Shown here piece by piece: positions 21,808 to 30,894 of a DNA stretch of 35,120 bases. The stretch is taken from positions 1-35,120 of the forward strand of contig CALGJF010000024.1 of assembly GCA_937914945.1 (NCBI GenBank). Reading direction: 5' to 3'. This DNA is from an uncultured Bacteroidales bacterium (GTDB taxonomy: Bacteria > Bacteroidota > Bacteroidia > Bacteroidales > Bacteroidaceae). Numbering within the stretch: position 1 is the first letter of the stretch; every line of letters starts with the position of its first letter. The position numbers were made by a program, and so were the translations under genes. The notes under the pieces are model-generated. The model was not told the origin of the DNA. It did no database searches and was given only the letters and a program-made list of their open reading frames with translations.

Positions 21808-24030
21808 TTATGGTTCAAGTTTAAGCAATATGTATGCGCCTTTATGTGCTTTTTCGCCGGCCCTTATACTCTGTTCGGCAACGCGTCCGTATCCGCTTAT
21901 TCTGGCTTTGAGTCCGGCCTTTTTTGTAAGGTAAAGAGCGTCTTTTGCTCCCATGCCTTTTACATTGGGCACCTTGTCTGTCTCAAATTCTATCTCGTTG
22001 AATACAACTGTGTTGCTGTCTCTTTTTACAACGCCCCATTGAGGTTCCTGTGAGTATGATGTACGAAAATCACTCTCTATATCTATGTTTATTTCGTCTA
22101 TCAGATAGCTTGTGGCATTCATGTTGCCGTTTTTTATTGCGGGCAGGGGCGAGTTTACGGTATCTTTGCCCTCGATAAGGGGGGCACGCTCGTGTTTTGC
22201 CATAACCTTCTCGGCAATCTCCTTGAATACAACGCCCGATGTCATGCCTCCCGAACGCGGTGCTTTGTTGTTTATCATCTGCACAATGCAGGTGTATTTA
22301 GGTTCTTCGGCCGGGAAGAATCCGCAAAAACTCAATAGATACTCTATGGGAGAGTAGTCGTATCGGCCGTTCTTCGCAATTCGTGCGGTACCTGTTTTGC
22401 CCGCCGATATAAAATCCTTGGTTCTCGCCTTGTCGCCTGTACCGTCCTCGGCATTCACTACCTCTATTAGCATCTTGGTGAGTGCCTCGGTGGTGGTACG
22501 CGCCAACACTCCTTCTTTAATTACCTCGGGTGCAAATTCTTTAATGGTTTCGCCATCCTTCACTATGCCTTTTACCAATCTTGGCTTCATGAGATCCCCG
22601 CCATTGGCAATGGTGTTGTAGAATGCCACCATGTTGACGGCTGTCATCATCGATGCGTAGCCGTAGGAGAGCGAAACAAGGTCGGCAAGCGACCAGCTTT
22701 TTCTTGCCGGTGTTGCAAAGTAGGGTGTAGCCTCCGATTCAATCAGGTTGAAATTCATGTTCATGCCCAGCTCCTTCAACTTGTTGGTAAAGGTCTTGGC
22801 ATCGTTCTTGAATCCATTGTTTATAATCTCGCCCATACCTACGTTTGACGAGTACTTCAATACCTCGGTTATGCTGTAATGGGTGGTTCCTGCCTTGGGC
22901 TTGTGTGTGTCGCTGATGGCCTTTCTCCCATAAAACCGGTGTGCGCCGTTGTGGTGTGGCACCGAGTCGTCAGGCGATATTCTGCCCTCCTCCAACGCTG
23001 CGGCAAGTGCTACGGTCTTGAATATGGAGCCGGGCTCCATGAGGTTACACAGAGCGAGGTTTGGTGTTTTGCTGTATTCTGTCTGTTCGTTTGTCTCAAT
23101 GTATATTCCTTCGCCGGCTTTTGTGAGGTTTACAATGGCTTTTATATCGCCTGTCTTTACCTCCATGAGTATAGCCCACCCTGCCATTGCATCGCGCATA
23201 ACAAGCTGGTTGCGCAGAGCCTTTTCGCAGATGTCCTGCATCTCCACATTAAGCGTTGTCTGCACATCCACTCCGTTGTGTGCGGGTTTGTTTACTCTTA
23301 AACGCGATTTCTCTTGCCATCCGCTGCCGTTCTCACCACGTAGAAGCGAGTCGTACTTTTTCTCAAGTCCGTATGTTACATTGAACTTCTTGCCTTTTTT
23401 GTCCTCGCTTGCAACTATGTCGCCAAGCGTGCTCTTGGCAAGTGAGCCGAAAACCTTTTTTCTGTCTATGAAATCCTTTGCAATGAGTCCCGAGTATGCC
23501 GAGGAAAGGTTCATTATGGGCAGTTTCTTTATATCCTTGTACTGTGAGTATGTGATATATTGCGGGCCGGGGCACAAGGGGTATTCGCGGCGGCCGCTTC
23601 CACGTCGGCGGTTTATGTTCACTCCTTCGCGCAAGTGTTTCTCAAACTCCTTTGCGCTCCAACGAGGCACTATTTGGGCCAGCCCTCTTGACAATTCTGC
23701 AACATCGGCATCCCATATAGAGTCTTTCTTGGCCCTCACTCTTTTTTCTGTTTTCTTGCTGTTGGGGTCGGTGTAGTCGAAGTCTATGAAAATGCGATAC
23801 TTTACAAGGCTGCTCACAAGTATTTCGCCGTTGTCGCTCAATATGTTTCCACGCTTTGCGGGTATCGTTTTGTTGTATGTTATGTTCTTTTTGCGCACCT
23901 CGTTCCAGTAGTCGCGCTCCTTGAACATCACGAACCCGGCTTTCACCATTATGACAATGCCCCACAACCCGAACAGGAACAGCACGAGTATCTTGAAACG
24001 GAATATTATGTCTTTCTTGAATGTGAACAT
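21808..24030 (-). CDS. ftsI: Septal class B penicillin-binding protein (FtsI/PBP3 type) with C-terminal PASTA domain
   Basis: This transpeptidase cross-links septal peptidoglycan and pairs with FtsW. The 740 residues show one transmembrane helix at about 13-33 and a pedestal domain opening with IPAKRGNILSDNGEIL. The transpeptidase domain has catalytic Ser335 in SIFK (335-338), SSN at 394-396 and KTG at 545-547. A PASTA domain occupies about 675-740 (VPNVKGMGAKDALYLTKKAGLKA). E. coli FtsI is 588 residues and lacks PASTA. A lysine/arginine-rich segment at about 135-150 (NINRRRGSGRREYP) lies in the pedestal region. ftsL is one base upstream, so the gene order suggests a divisome role. Confidence 0.93.
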   Translation of the reverse strand: MFTFKKDIIFRFKILVLFLFGLWGIVIMVKAGFVMFKERDYWNEVRKKNITYNKTIPAKRGNILSDNGEILVSSLVKYRIFIDFDYTDPNSKKTEKRVRAKKDSIWDADVAELSRGLAQIVPRWSAKEFEKHLREGVNINRRRGSGRREYPLCPGPQYITYSQYKDIKKLPIMNLSSAYSGLIAKDFIDRKKVFGSLAKSTLGDIVASEDKKGKKFNVTYGLEKKYDSLLRGENGSGWQEKSRLRVNKPAHNGVDVQTTLNVEMQDICEKALRNQLVMRDAMAGWAILMEVKTGDIKAIVNLTKAGEGIYIETNEQTEYSKTPNLALCNLMEPGSIFKTVALAAALEEGRISPDDSVPHHNGAHRFYGRKAISDTHKPKAGTTHYSITEVLKYSSNVGMGEIINNGFKNDAKTFTNKLKELGMNMNFNLIESEATPYFATPARKSWSLADLVSLSYGYASMMTAVNMVAFYNTIANGGDLMKPRLVKGIVKDGETIKEFAPEVIKEGVLARTTTEALTKMLIEVVNAEDGTGDKARTKDFISAGKTGTARIAKNGRYDYSPIEYLLSFCGFFPAEEPKYTCIVQMINNKAPRSGGMTSGVVFKEIAEKVMAKHERAPLIEGKDTVNSPLPAIKNGNMNATSYLIDEINIDIESDFRTSYSQEPQWGVVKRDSNTVVFNEIEFETDKVPNVKGMGAKDALYLTKKAGLKARISGYGRVAEQSIRAGEKAHKGAYILLKLEP

Positions 24031-24031
24031 C

Positions 24032-24376
24032 TTAATCTATTGTGTATGGTGGTTGTGTTGCAGTTTTAAGTTCGCTGTTGTTCTCCTTTATATAATTCTC
24101 GATATTGGATTGTCGGCTTTTGTCCGAGAATTCGCTTTTGCGTGTCAGCAGGTCGTATCGCAGGTCGAGCCTCACTTTTTTCAGGTGTTCAATTTCTCGC
24201 AATTCCTGCTGGAACGCATACCTGTTGCTCACATATATGAATGCATATATAACGATTATGCCAAGCAGCCATGCATTGTTCAGAAAAATCTCGTTGTCGA
24301 GGATTCTGCCGCCGAATATGTAGCTCATGAAGCCACCTTTCTTCTTCTTTTTCTTTTTGTTTGTTGTTTCGCTCAT
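24032..24376 (-). CDS. ftsL: FtsL-like divisome protein
   Basis: This 114-residue bitopic protein begins with a cytoplasmic stretch of consecutive lysines (residues 7-13), has one hydrophobic helix at about 33-50 (NAWLLGIIVIYAFIYVSN), and continues into a periplasmic coiled-coil-like region (ELREIEHLKKVRLDLRYDLLTRKSEF). Size, topology and place between rsmH and the septal PBP match FtsL, which bridges FtsQ and FtsB to FtsW and FtsI; FtsL sequences diverge too much for a call on sequence alone. One base separates it from the PBP gene and two from rsmH. Confidence 0.8.
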   Translation of the reverse strand: MSETTNKKKKKKKGGFMSYIFGGRILDNEIFLNNAWLLGIIVIYAFIYVSNRYAFQQELREIEHLKKVRLDLRYDLLTRKSEFSDKSRQSNIENYIKENNSELKTATQPPYTID

Positions 24377-24378
24377 CG

Positions 24379-25290
24379 TTATGCCTCCTTTTTAATAGCG
24401 ATTCTCAATTTTGCACTGCGCGATCGCGGGTTGCGCTCCTGTTCCTCAGCCGTGGGTATGATAACCTTTTGCATGTCGAACGGCGAGGTTGTTCGACCGA
24501 AAAAATCTTTTTCTATAATACCATCAATGTTGCCGCTTTTCATGAAGTTCTTTACCAAGCGGTCCTCCAATGAATGGTAGGTTATGATCACCAATCTGCC
24601 ACCTGGTTTCAGCACCTCGCCCGCCTGTGTGAGCATCTCTTTTAGAGCGTCCATTTCGTGGTTTATCTCAATGCGCAGTGCCTGAAATACCTTTGCAAGC
24701 TCCTTTTTCTCTCTTTGCGGCGGGCAGAATGGTTTTGCGGCTTCTATAAGGTCGTTTACCCGCTTGAAGGGCTTTTCGGCGCGTCTCTTAACTATTGTTG
24801 TAGCCAGCTTGCGGGCGCAGTTAAGCTCACCATATAGTTTGAATATTCTTGCAAGTTCCTGTTCGGTGGCGTTGTTCAGCAGGTCGGCAGCAGTTTCGCC
24901 ACCACGTTTGTTCATGCGCATGTCGAGGTCGGCGTCGAATCGGAAAGAAAATCCACGTGTTTCGTCGTCAAAGTGGTGTCCCGAGACGCCGAGGTCGGCA
25001 AGCAGTGCATCTATCTCCGTGGCATCGTGGTAGCGCAGGAAATTGTAAAGGAAACGGAAATTGCCCCTTACAAATGTGAAGCGTTTGTCATCGGGCGCAT
25101 TCTTTTCGGCATCCTCGTCCTGGTCAAAGCTATACAAGTGTCCTTGCTTACCAAGGCGCGAGAGAATCTCGCGCGAGTGGCCGCCGCCGCCAAATGTAAC
25201 ATCAACGCAGATGTCGTTCTTTGCAATCTTCATCCCATCGACGCTCTCGCGCAGCATTACCGGTGTGTGATATACAAGTTCTTCACTCAT
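24379..25290 (-). CDS. rsmH: 16S rRNA (cytosine1402-N4)-methyltransferase RsmH
   Basis: RsmH (formerly MraW) methylates N4 of C1402 in the 16S rRNA decoding centre using SAM. The 303 residues open YHTPVMLRESVDGM, with the SAM-binding motif FGGGGHSREIL around 33-43, then LADLGVSGHHFDDETRGFSFRFDADLDMRMN, and FQALRIEINHEMDALKEML and IITYHSLEDRLVKNF later, all typical of the family. The C-terminus ends in the basic NPRSRSAKLRIAIKK. Its start overlaps the 3' end of mraZ by eight bases. Confidence 0.97.
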   Translation of the reverse strand: MSEELVYHTPVMLRESVDGMKIAKNDICVDVTFGGGGHSREILSRLGKQGHLYSFDQDEDAEKNAPDDKRFTFVRGNFRFLYNFLRYHDATEIDALLADLGVSGHHFDDETRGFSFRFDADLDMRMNKRGGETAADLLNNATEQELARIFKLYGELNCARKLATTIVKRRAEKPFKRVNDLIEAAKPFCPPQREKKELAKVFQALRIEINHEMDALKEMLTQAGEVLKPGGRLVIITYHSLEDRLVKNFMKSGNIDGIIEKDFFGRTTSPFDMQKVIIPTAEEQERNPRSRSAKLRIAIKKEA

Positions 25291-25747
25291 TGCTGCCTCC
25301 TTTCTCTGCTGTCATTATTTTTTCCAGCTCGTTGCTGAACTCTTCGGGGTTCATAAAGGGCTTGTCAATTTTCTCCTTTGCCCAAATTTCTATGGTGTCG
25401 TCCATACCGATGAAACGCACCTCCTGTTCGATGGCTGCCATTTTCAGATAGCGTTTGGGTAGCAATATGCGCCCGTTACTATCTATGTGCAGCTCCTCGA
25501 CGTCGGCTACAAACTGCCGAAAAATCATCTGATGCTTTGCGTTCCACTTATCGAGGCGGCTGCGTAGCAGGTTCAGTTGCTCATTCCAGCTCTCCATGGG
25601 GTATAGTACAAGGCAATCCTGATAAACATCCTTGCGTAGCATCACCGTGTCGCAAGCTCCTGCTTGCAACAAGCGACGGAAACAGGCCGGTAAGAACACC
25701 CTGCCCTTGCTGTCGGTCTTTGCCTCTATGTTACCAATAAAACGCAT
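25283..25747 (-). CDS. mraZ: Transcriptional regulator MraZ
   Basis: MraZ is an AbrB/SpoVT-type DNA-binding protein that forms rings and regulates the dcw operon it heads, by binding repeats with TGGGN-like cores in the mraZ promoter. The 154 residues contain both DxxxR repeats: TDSKGRVFLPACFR near the N-terminus and IDSNGRILLPKRYL in the second half, each starting a looped-hinge domain. Length is normal. It is the first gene of the dcw operon here, with about 280 nt of non-coding DNA upstream that carries tandem TGGGG repeats, so self-control is likely by analogy. Confidence 0.95.
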   Translation of the reverse strand: MRFIGNIEAKTDSKGRVFLPACFRRLLQAGACDTVMLRKDVYQDCLVLYPMESWNEQLNLLRSRLDKWNAKHQMIFRQFVADVEELHIDSNGRILLPKRYLKMAAIEQEVRFIGMDDTIEIWAKEKIDKPFMNPEEFSNELEKIMTAEKGGSNE

Positions 25748-26025
25748 ATCAATATTTTTAGGAATTGGGGAGAATGTGGCTCTAAATGTGTTTTGAGCGC
25801 GTTTCTCTCGCAGATTCTATAGCCAATGTAGATAATTCGTTTCAAAATTACACAATTCCCCACAATTCCCCACCAAAAATGCAAAATAATTTTCATCAAA
25901 GTTTTCAACAAGTTGTTGATAGTCTTATTTTGCTGAAAATTAATCTATTGTAAAATAGTTGCCACGGTGGGGCAAAGTGTCAATAACAGTGAGTTCTTGG
26001 GATGGCAGAATCTATCAATCGGGAC
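25748..26025. other. Non-coding control region upstream of mraZ
   Basis: I see no gene in this A/T-rich region. Besides the MraZ-like repeats it holds an inverted repeat TCAACAA-G-TTGTTGA at 25905-25919, just upstream of them, and a weaker plus-strand TGGGG AGAAT GTGGC at 25766-25780 close to the mraZ start. A full TTTG/TAnnTTTG promoter pair is not evident; CATTTTTG at 25873-25880 (minus) is the best -7 candidate. Confidence 0.6.
25853..25872 (-). promoter_or_regulatory. Tandem MraZ-box-like repeats upstream of mraZ
   Basis: On the minus strand the 10-bp unit TGGGGAATTG occurs twice in perfect tandem, so the TGGGG cores are spaced five bases apart as in known MraZ operators. A degenerate third unit (TGTAA at 25852-25848) follows. 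A -7-like CATTTTTG lies immediately upstream of the repeats, about 130 nt from the mraZ ATG. Confidence 0.75.
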
Positions 26026-26070
26026 ATAAAAAAACAGTCTGTGTTATTCAAACACAGACTGTTTTTTTAT
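26026..26070 (-). terminator. Intrinsic terminator of the exported peptidase gene
   Basis: A perfect 20-bp stem (arm starting ATAAAAAAACAGTCTGTG) closes an ATTCA loop and carries a seven-base T-run on each strand. It follows the peptidase stop by about 20 nt and insulates the mraZ promoter region from upstream transcription. Confidence 0.93.
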
Positions 26071-26088
26071 ATAAACTTTTTCTTTTTT

Positions 26089-27492
26089 TTATTCCTCGGG
26101 CATGAACATGGGGTCCCAGGCGGGGAGCATTGTGGGCTTTTCTTTTAGAATCTCCAATACCTTGGCGGGTACATATTTTTTATCTACCACAAGGCGGAAC
26201 ATATACTCGTCGAACCACTTGTCGGTCATTATGAGTGTGCCTTGATAGCCGCTGCCTGCGCCCCAGCTGTTTTCTACCTGCCATTTTACGGTTTTTCCGT
26301 TCTTGTCAATATCCACCGCTTTAAGTGTCATGGCATGCGATGAACCGCTGTCGTATGTGTTTATTCTCTCGCGTTTGTCCATGCCGAATTCCACGCCAAA
26401 GAGTTCCTCGTAATTGTAGTTGTTCATGTCGAGTGTGCCACGTTTGCTATCGAGGAATTTGCCCACATCGCATGAAAAATACATCATGGTGCTGTCCTTT
26501 ATCGATGCTATAGCCATTTGCTTTATATCCTCAATGGGTAGGTTTATATAGAGCCAGTTATGTCCGTCGTATGCGTGGCGGTCATACTCAATCTCGTAGC
26601 TCTTCCAATAGGGGCGGCTGGGGTCGTTCATGAGCATTACAAAATCGTTCTGCAAGTCAACACCAATGTACTTGTCGTAAAAACTTTTGGGGGTGTATTT
26701 CTGTGGCTCCTCGCGGTATTTGCCGTTGGCATCCTTGGGTGCCCACTCAAACTCGGTGGGGGGCACGCCATACACTTGTGCAAGCATCTTATAAACAACC
26801 TTCAATTGCTCCTTTTTCATATCGAGCAGCTCCTTCTCCTTGGCTCCGTTGTCGGCAGCATCGCGCAGGCGCAAGCCAAATTCGCGCAATTTCCTTTTAA
26901 GCAGTGAATTGAATGCGTCGGTGTTGTTGCTTGTATATGTTTCGTGCATAACGCCCTTGGGAACAATACCATATTTTGCAACAAGGTCGGCAACGCCGGT
27001 GAATGTGCCGCCGTCGCTCAATGGGTTTTTGAACAGCCAATCGACCATGCGGTCCTCTCTGGGCTTTTTGCGCGTGTCTATGATACCTTGCAGGAAGAGG
27101 TTCGATTTCTCCAATTGGTCGAAGAAGAAATTATATACCTGTGAGAATTCAAATGCTCCCAAGTTTTGTTCGGCAATCATCTTGGCACGCATTACGTTCA
27201 TTCCTGTGAAGAGCCAGCAACGGCCCGATGATTCTTGGTTTGTTATGCCCTTTGATGGCACGCTGTGGCTGAAATAAGTGTTGAGCTCGTTGAGGTTTTC
27301 CTGATTCAGCGAAAGGGCTTTTATGGGGTTGCCCAGCAGAATATTCTGCAACGCCTTTTCGCTGGTTGTGGGCTTGTAGCTCTCGCTAATCTCCTTATAC
27401 ATGGCTGCATCTATGCCGCCGCTGTTCTGTGCCATTGTGCCCCCGGCAATAAACAGGGCAGCAAGCAGTGTACCTATTGTTCTTTTCTTCAT
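26089..27492 (-). CDS. Exported aminopeptidase C / bleomycin-hydrolase-like cysteine peptidase (C1B)
   Basis: The 467-residue protein resembles PepC and bleomycin hydrolase, papain-fold aminopeptidases that form hexamers with an inner active site. The catalytic residues are visible: Gln86 and Cys92 in NQESSGRCW, His386 in SSHAMTL, and Asn408 in VENSWG. PepC enzymes are usually cytoplasmic, but this one starts with a signal peptide (MKKRTIGTLLAALFIAGGTMAQ, cleavage after about residue 21), so it should act in the periplasm or outside the cell. The C-terminus ends PMFMPEE, unlike a typical PepC end. It lies 54 nt after mfd and has its own strong terminator. The substrate is unknown. Confidence 0.9.
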   Translation of the reverse strand: MKKRTIGTLLAALFIAGGTMAQNSGGIDAAMYKEISESYKPTTSEKALQNILLGNPIKALSLNQENLNELNTYFSHSVPSKGITNQESSGRCWLFTGMNVMRAKMIAEQNLGAFEFSQVYNFFFDQLEKSNLFLQGIIDTRKKPREDRMVDWLFKNPLSDGGTFTGVADLVAKYGIVPKGVMHETYTSNNTDAFNSLLKRKLREFGLRLRDAADNGAKEKELLDMKKEQLKVVYKMLAQVYGVPPTEFEWAPKDANGKYREEPQKYTPKSFYDKYIGVDLQNDFVMLMNDPSRPYWKSYEIEYDRHAYDGHNWLYINLPIEDIKQMAIASIKDSTMMYFSCDVGKFLDSKRGTLDMNNYNYEELFGVEFGMDKRERINTYDSGSSHAMTLKAVDIDKNGKTVKWQVENSWGAGSGYQGTLIMTDKWFDEYMFRLVVDKKYVPAKVLEILKEKPTMLPAWDPMFMPEE

Positions 27493-27526
27493 AGTAGTGA
27501 TATTTTAGTTTGTTGTTTTCTGTCGG

Positions 27527-27534
27527 CTAATATA
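27527..27534 (-). promoter_or_regulatory. Possible -7 box for the peptidase gene
   Basis: The minus strand reads TATATTAG, one mismatch from TAnnTTTG, 34 nt before the ATG. No -33 TTG is seen. The same eight bases occur before the LOG-family gene at the right end. Confidence 0.35.
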
Positions 27535-27546
27535 GTAAAAAAATCT

Positions 27547-30500
27547 TTATGCACCTATATTTACTCTTCTTTGCATCTCCTCGATGAATGTGAGAGCCGT
27601 CTCCACGTTCTTTATATTGTCCACCGTTATAATGCAGCGGCCGTCGCCCTCCTTCAAGCGGCAGTTGAATGTGGTGCAGTGTATAAATGACAATATCTGC
27701 CCAAACTGCTCGCTCTCGTAGAATCCTTTTTTCTTGCCATCGACAAAGAAAATGTTCATGCGGCCGCCTTTAAGGTATATTTTCTCTATTCCCAAATCCT
27801 GTGCTTTGCGCCGCAATACCACCATTTTCATCAGTTCGCGCGCCTCATCGGGCAGTTTGCCGAAACGGTCCTGCAGCCTTGTGCCGAAGGCTGTAATCTC
27901 CTTTTCGGTGGTTAGGGAGTCGAGCTCGCGGTATAGCAGTATGCGTTCGTTGCTGTCGGGTACGTAAACTGCCGGCAGCAGCAGTTCAAGGTCGCTCTCC
28001 ACGAAGCACTCTTTTACAAACAGGTCGTTGCTCTCCTCGTCGGGCAGTACATCGGCAAATTCCTCCTCTTTAAGTTCTATAACAGCCTCTGCAAGTACCT
28101 TTTGGTAGGTTTCGTATCCCAAATCGGCAATAAAACCACTCTGCTCTGCGCCCAGCAGATTGCCTGCCCCGCGTATGTCGAGGTCCTGCATGGCAATGTG
28201 CATGCCGCTTCCAAGCTCGCTGAAGCTCTCGATAGCCTCCAAACGACGACGCGCATCGGTGGTGAGGTTTTCGCGTGGCGGGGTAAGCAGGTAGCAGAAG
28301 GCTTTGCGCTTGCCACGTCCCACACGCCCGCGCATCTGATGCAAGTCGCTCAAGCCAAAGTGTTGTGCTTGGTTTATTATTATGGTGTTCACGTTTGGAA
28401 TATCTATTCCATTCTCCACAATGGAGGTTGCAATGAGTACATCGTAATCGTGGTTTATAAAAGCATATAGTATTTTCTCGAGTTCTGCGGGCTCCATCTG
28501 TCCATGGCCTATGCACACGCGGGCATCGGGCACTGCGCGCTTAATCATGCGCTCCAGTTCGTACATGTTGGATATGCGGTTGTTTATGAAAAACACTTGC
28601 CCGTTGCGGCTCAATTCAAAATTTATGGCCTCTTTTATAACATCGGCATCGAAGGTCTGAATTTCGGTGTGTATGGGGTAGCGGTTGGGTGGCGGTGTCT
28701 GTATCATGGATAGGTCGCGCGCGCCCATGATGGAAAATTGCAGCGTGCGCGGAATGGGCGTTGCCGTCATTGTGAGTGTATCTACATTCACTTTGAACTG
28801 TCGCAGTTTCTCTTTTACCGCCACACCAAACTTCTGCTCCTCGTCTATTATGAGCAGTCCCAAATCCTTGAACTTTACATCCTTGCCTGTGAGGCGATGG
28901 GTACCTATTACAATATCCACCTTGCCCTCTTCAATCTCTTGCAACACTTTTTTTGTTGTCGCACTGCTGCGGGCGCGGCTCAAATATTGCACATTGCATG
29001 GGAAATCCTTCAAACGCTCCTTGAATGTGAGGTAGTGCTGGTAGGCGAGCACGGTGGTGGGGACAAGCACTGCCACCTGCTTGCCGTCGGTTGCGGCTTT
29101 GAAGGCTGCTCGTATGGCAACCTCGGTTTTCCCAAATCCCACATCGCCGCATATAAGGCGGTCCATGGGGCGGCTGCGCTCCATATCCTTTTTTACGTCG
29201 TTGGTAGCCTTCAGCTGGTCGGGGGTATCTTCGTAAATAAAACTTGCTTCAAGCTCGGTTTGCAGATAGCTGTCGGGCGAGAAGGCGAACCCTTTCTCTT
29301 TGTAGCGCTGCGAATATAGCTTTATGAGGTCGCGTGCAATATCCTTTATCTTCTTTTTTGTGCGTTCCTTCATGCGCTCCCATGCACCGGTGCCAAGTTT
29401 GTTCACCGTGGGAGCGTCGCCCTCCTTGCCACGGTATTTCGATATCTTGTGCAGGTTGTGGATAGATACAAAAACTACATCGTCGTTCTTGTATATGAGC
29501 TTTATTGCCTCTTGCATGCCGTTGTCGGTGGGTATGCGCACAAGGCCACCGAACTTGCCTATCCCATGGTCTATGTGTACGATGTAATCGCCTATACCAA
29601 ACTCCTTTAACTCTTTGAGTGTGAGTGCTACTTTGCCACTGCGCGCCCTTTCGCTGCGCAAGCGGAAATTGTGGAATCGGCCGAACAGCTGGTGGTCGGT
29701 GAAAAGGGCCGCGTGCAGTGTGTTGTCGCAGAATCCTTCGTGTATTGTTCTGCCCACAGCGGTAAATGGTATATTATCCTCGCGCTCCTCAAAAATAGCT
29801 TTCAATCTATCGGCCTGATGCAGGTCGTCGGTGAGCAGGGTGAGCGTGTATCCGCGCTCTATGTATTCCCCGAAATTCTTGCTCACAAGGTCAAAGTCTT
29901 TGTGGAATAGCGGTTGTGGCACAGTGTCGAACTTTATTTTTGTGCCTGTGGTGGTTGCTGCATTGCGCGTTTCCCAATGCTTTACACTGCGTGCATAGCT
30001 TTCAAGCTCCACAGCGCTCATGAGGTCGGGCATCTGTGGCAGCTCGCTTTCCGATAGTTTTGCTTGCAGGGTGAAGCCCTCATTGCGCAGTTTCTCCACG
30101 CACCCTTTAACATACTCAAAATCTTTTGTTATGAGTATGGCGTTTTTAGGTAGGAATTTTGTTATTGCCACACTTTCGCGCCCAGTAATCTTGGGAACAA
30201 TTGTGGCCTCTTCGCATCGTTCTTTGGATAGCTGGTTGTCAACCTCGAATGTTCTTATGCTGTCCACGGTGTCTCCAAAAAAATCTATGCGAAACGGATA
30301 CTCCGATGAGTATGAGAATATATCCATAATGCTGCCTCGCACGGCAAATTCACCGGGTTCATATACATAGGTAACCTCCTTGAACCCTAACTTTGCAAGC
30401 TCCTTTTCCATGTTGTTGCGCGCTATACTGTCGCCCACGGCTATCTCCATGGTGTTGTCCTGCAAGTCGTCTTGCGATGCCACCTTTTCGGCTATCGCAT

Positions 30501-30888
30501 CGGGGTGGGTTATTATCACAAGTCCCTCCTTGCGTTTGCGCCCTGTGAGGCGGCTCATTACCTCGGTGCGCAGAATTCTGTTGGCGTCATCCTCCTGCCC
30601 ATATTTTAAGGCTCTGCGGAATGACGATGGAAAGAATAGTATATTGTTGTCGCCCGATATCTGCATCATGTCGTGGTAAAAATATCCGGCCTCGTCGGCA
30701 TCGTTCATTACCACGAGAAAGGTTTGCTCGGGTGCCCGTTGTTTCATGCCGCACATAACCATAGCGGCGGCACTCCCCACAAGCCCCTCTATATAAACTC
30801 TCTTTTTGCTACCCTCTTCGCGCAGTTGCATCAGTGCATCCACTCCCGGGTGTTTTGCATATAAGTGCTGTATATACTTTGGCTCCAT
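27547..30888 (-). CDS. mfd: Transcription-repair coupling factor Mfd
   Basis: Mfd removes RNA polymerase stalled at DNA damage and recruits UvrA, starting transcription-coupled repair. The 1113 residues match the family length. The N-terminal UvrB-like region includes YVYEPGEFAVRGSIMDIFSY. The RNA-polymerase-interacting CarD-like domain follows around 420-480 (FGIGDYIVHIDHGIGKFGGL). The RecG-like translocase has Walker A GDVGFGKTE with Lys587, the DEEQ box from Asp682, TMTATPIPRTLQFSIMG, and QMRGRVGRGKRKAFCYLL. The C-terminal TRCF domain closes the protein. The start follows a long leader with a -7 box and a hairpin. Confidence 0.97.
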   Translation of the reverse strand: MEPKYIQHLYAKHPGVDALMQLREEGSKKRVYIEGLVGSAAAMVMCGMKQRAPEQTFLVVMNDADEAGYFYHDMMQISGDNNILFFPSSFRRALKYGQEDDANRILRTEVMSRLTGRKRKEGLVIITHPDAIAEKVASQDDLQDNTMEIAVGDSIARNNMEKELAKLGFKEVTYVYEPGEFAVRGSIMDIFSYSSEYPFRIDFFGDTVDSIRTFEVDNQLSKERCEEATIVPKITGRESVAITKFLPKNAILITKDFEYVKGCVEKLRNEGFTLQAKLSESELPQMPDLMSAVELESYARSVKHWETRNAATTTGTKIKFDTVPQPLFHKDFDLVSKNFGEYIERGYTLTLLTDDLHQADRLKAIFEEREDNIPFTAVGRTIHEGFCDNTLHAALFTDHQLFGRFHNFRLRSERARSGKVALTLKELKEFGIGDYIVHIDHGIGKFGGLVRIPTDNGMQEAIKLIYKNDDVVFVSIHNLHKISKYRGKEGDAPTVNKLGTGAWERMKERTKKKIKDIARDLIKLYSQRYKEKGFAFSPDSYLQTELEASFIYEDTPDQLKATNDVKKDMERSRPMDRLICGDVGFGKTEVAIRAAFKAATDGKQVAVLVPTTVLAYQHYLTFKERLKDFPCNVQYLSRARSSATTKKVLQEIEEGKVDIVIGTHRLTGKDVKFKDLGLLIIDEEQKFGVAVKEKLRQFKVNVDTLTMTATPIPRTLQFSIMGARDLSMIQTPPPNRYPIHTEIQTFDADVIKEAINFELSRNGQVFFINNRISNMYELERMIKRAVPDARVCIGHGQMEPAELEKILYAFINHDYDVLIATSIVENGIDIPNVNTIIINQAQHFGLSDLHQMRGRVGRGKRKAFCYLLTPPRENLTTDARRRLEAIESFSELGSGMHIAMQDLDIRGAGNLLGAEQSGFIADLGYETYQKVLAEAVIELKEEEFADVLPDEESNDLFVKECFVESDLELLLPAVYVPDSNERILLYRELDSLTTEKEITAFGTRLQDRFGKLPDEARELMKMVVLRRKAQDLGIEKIYLKGGRMNIFFVDGKKKGFYESEQFGQILSFIHCTTFNCRLKEGDGRCIITVDNIKNVETALTFIEEMQRRVNIGA

Positions 30889-30894
30889 TGTTTC

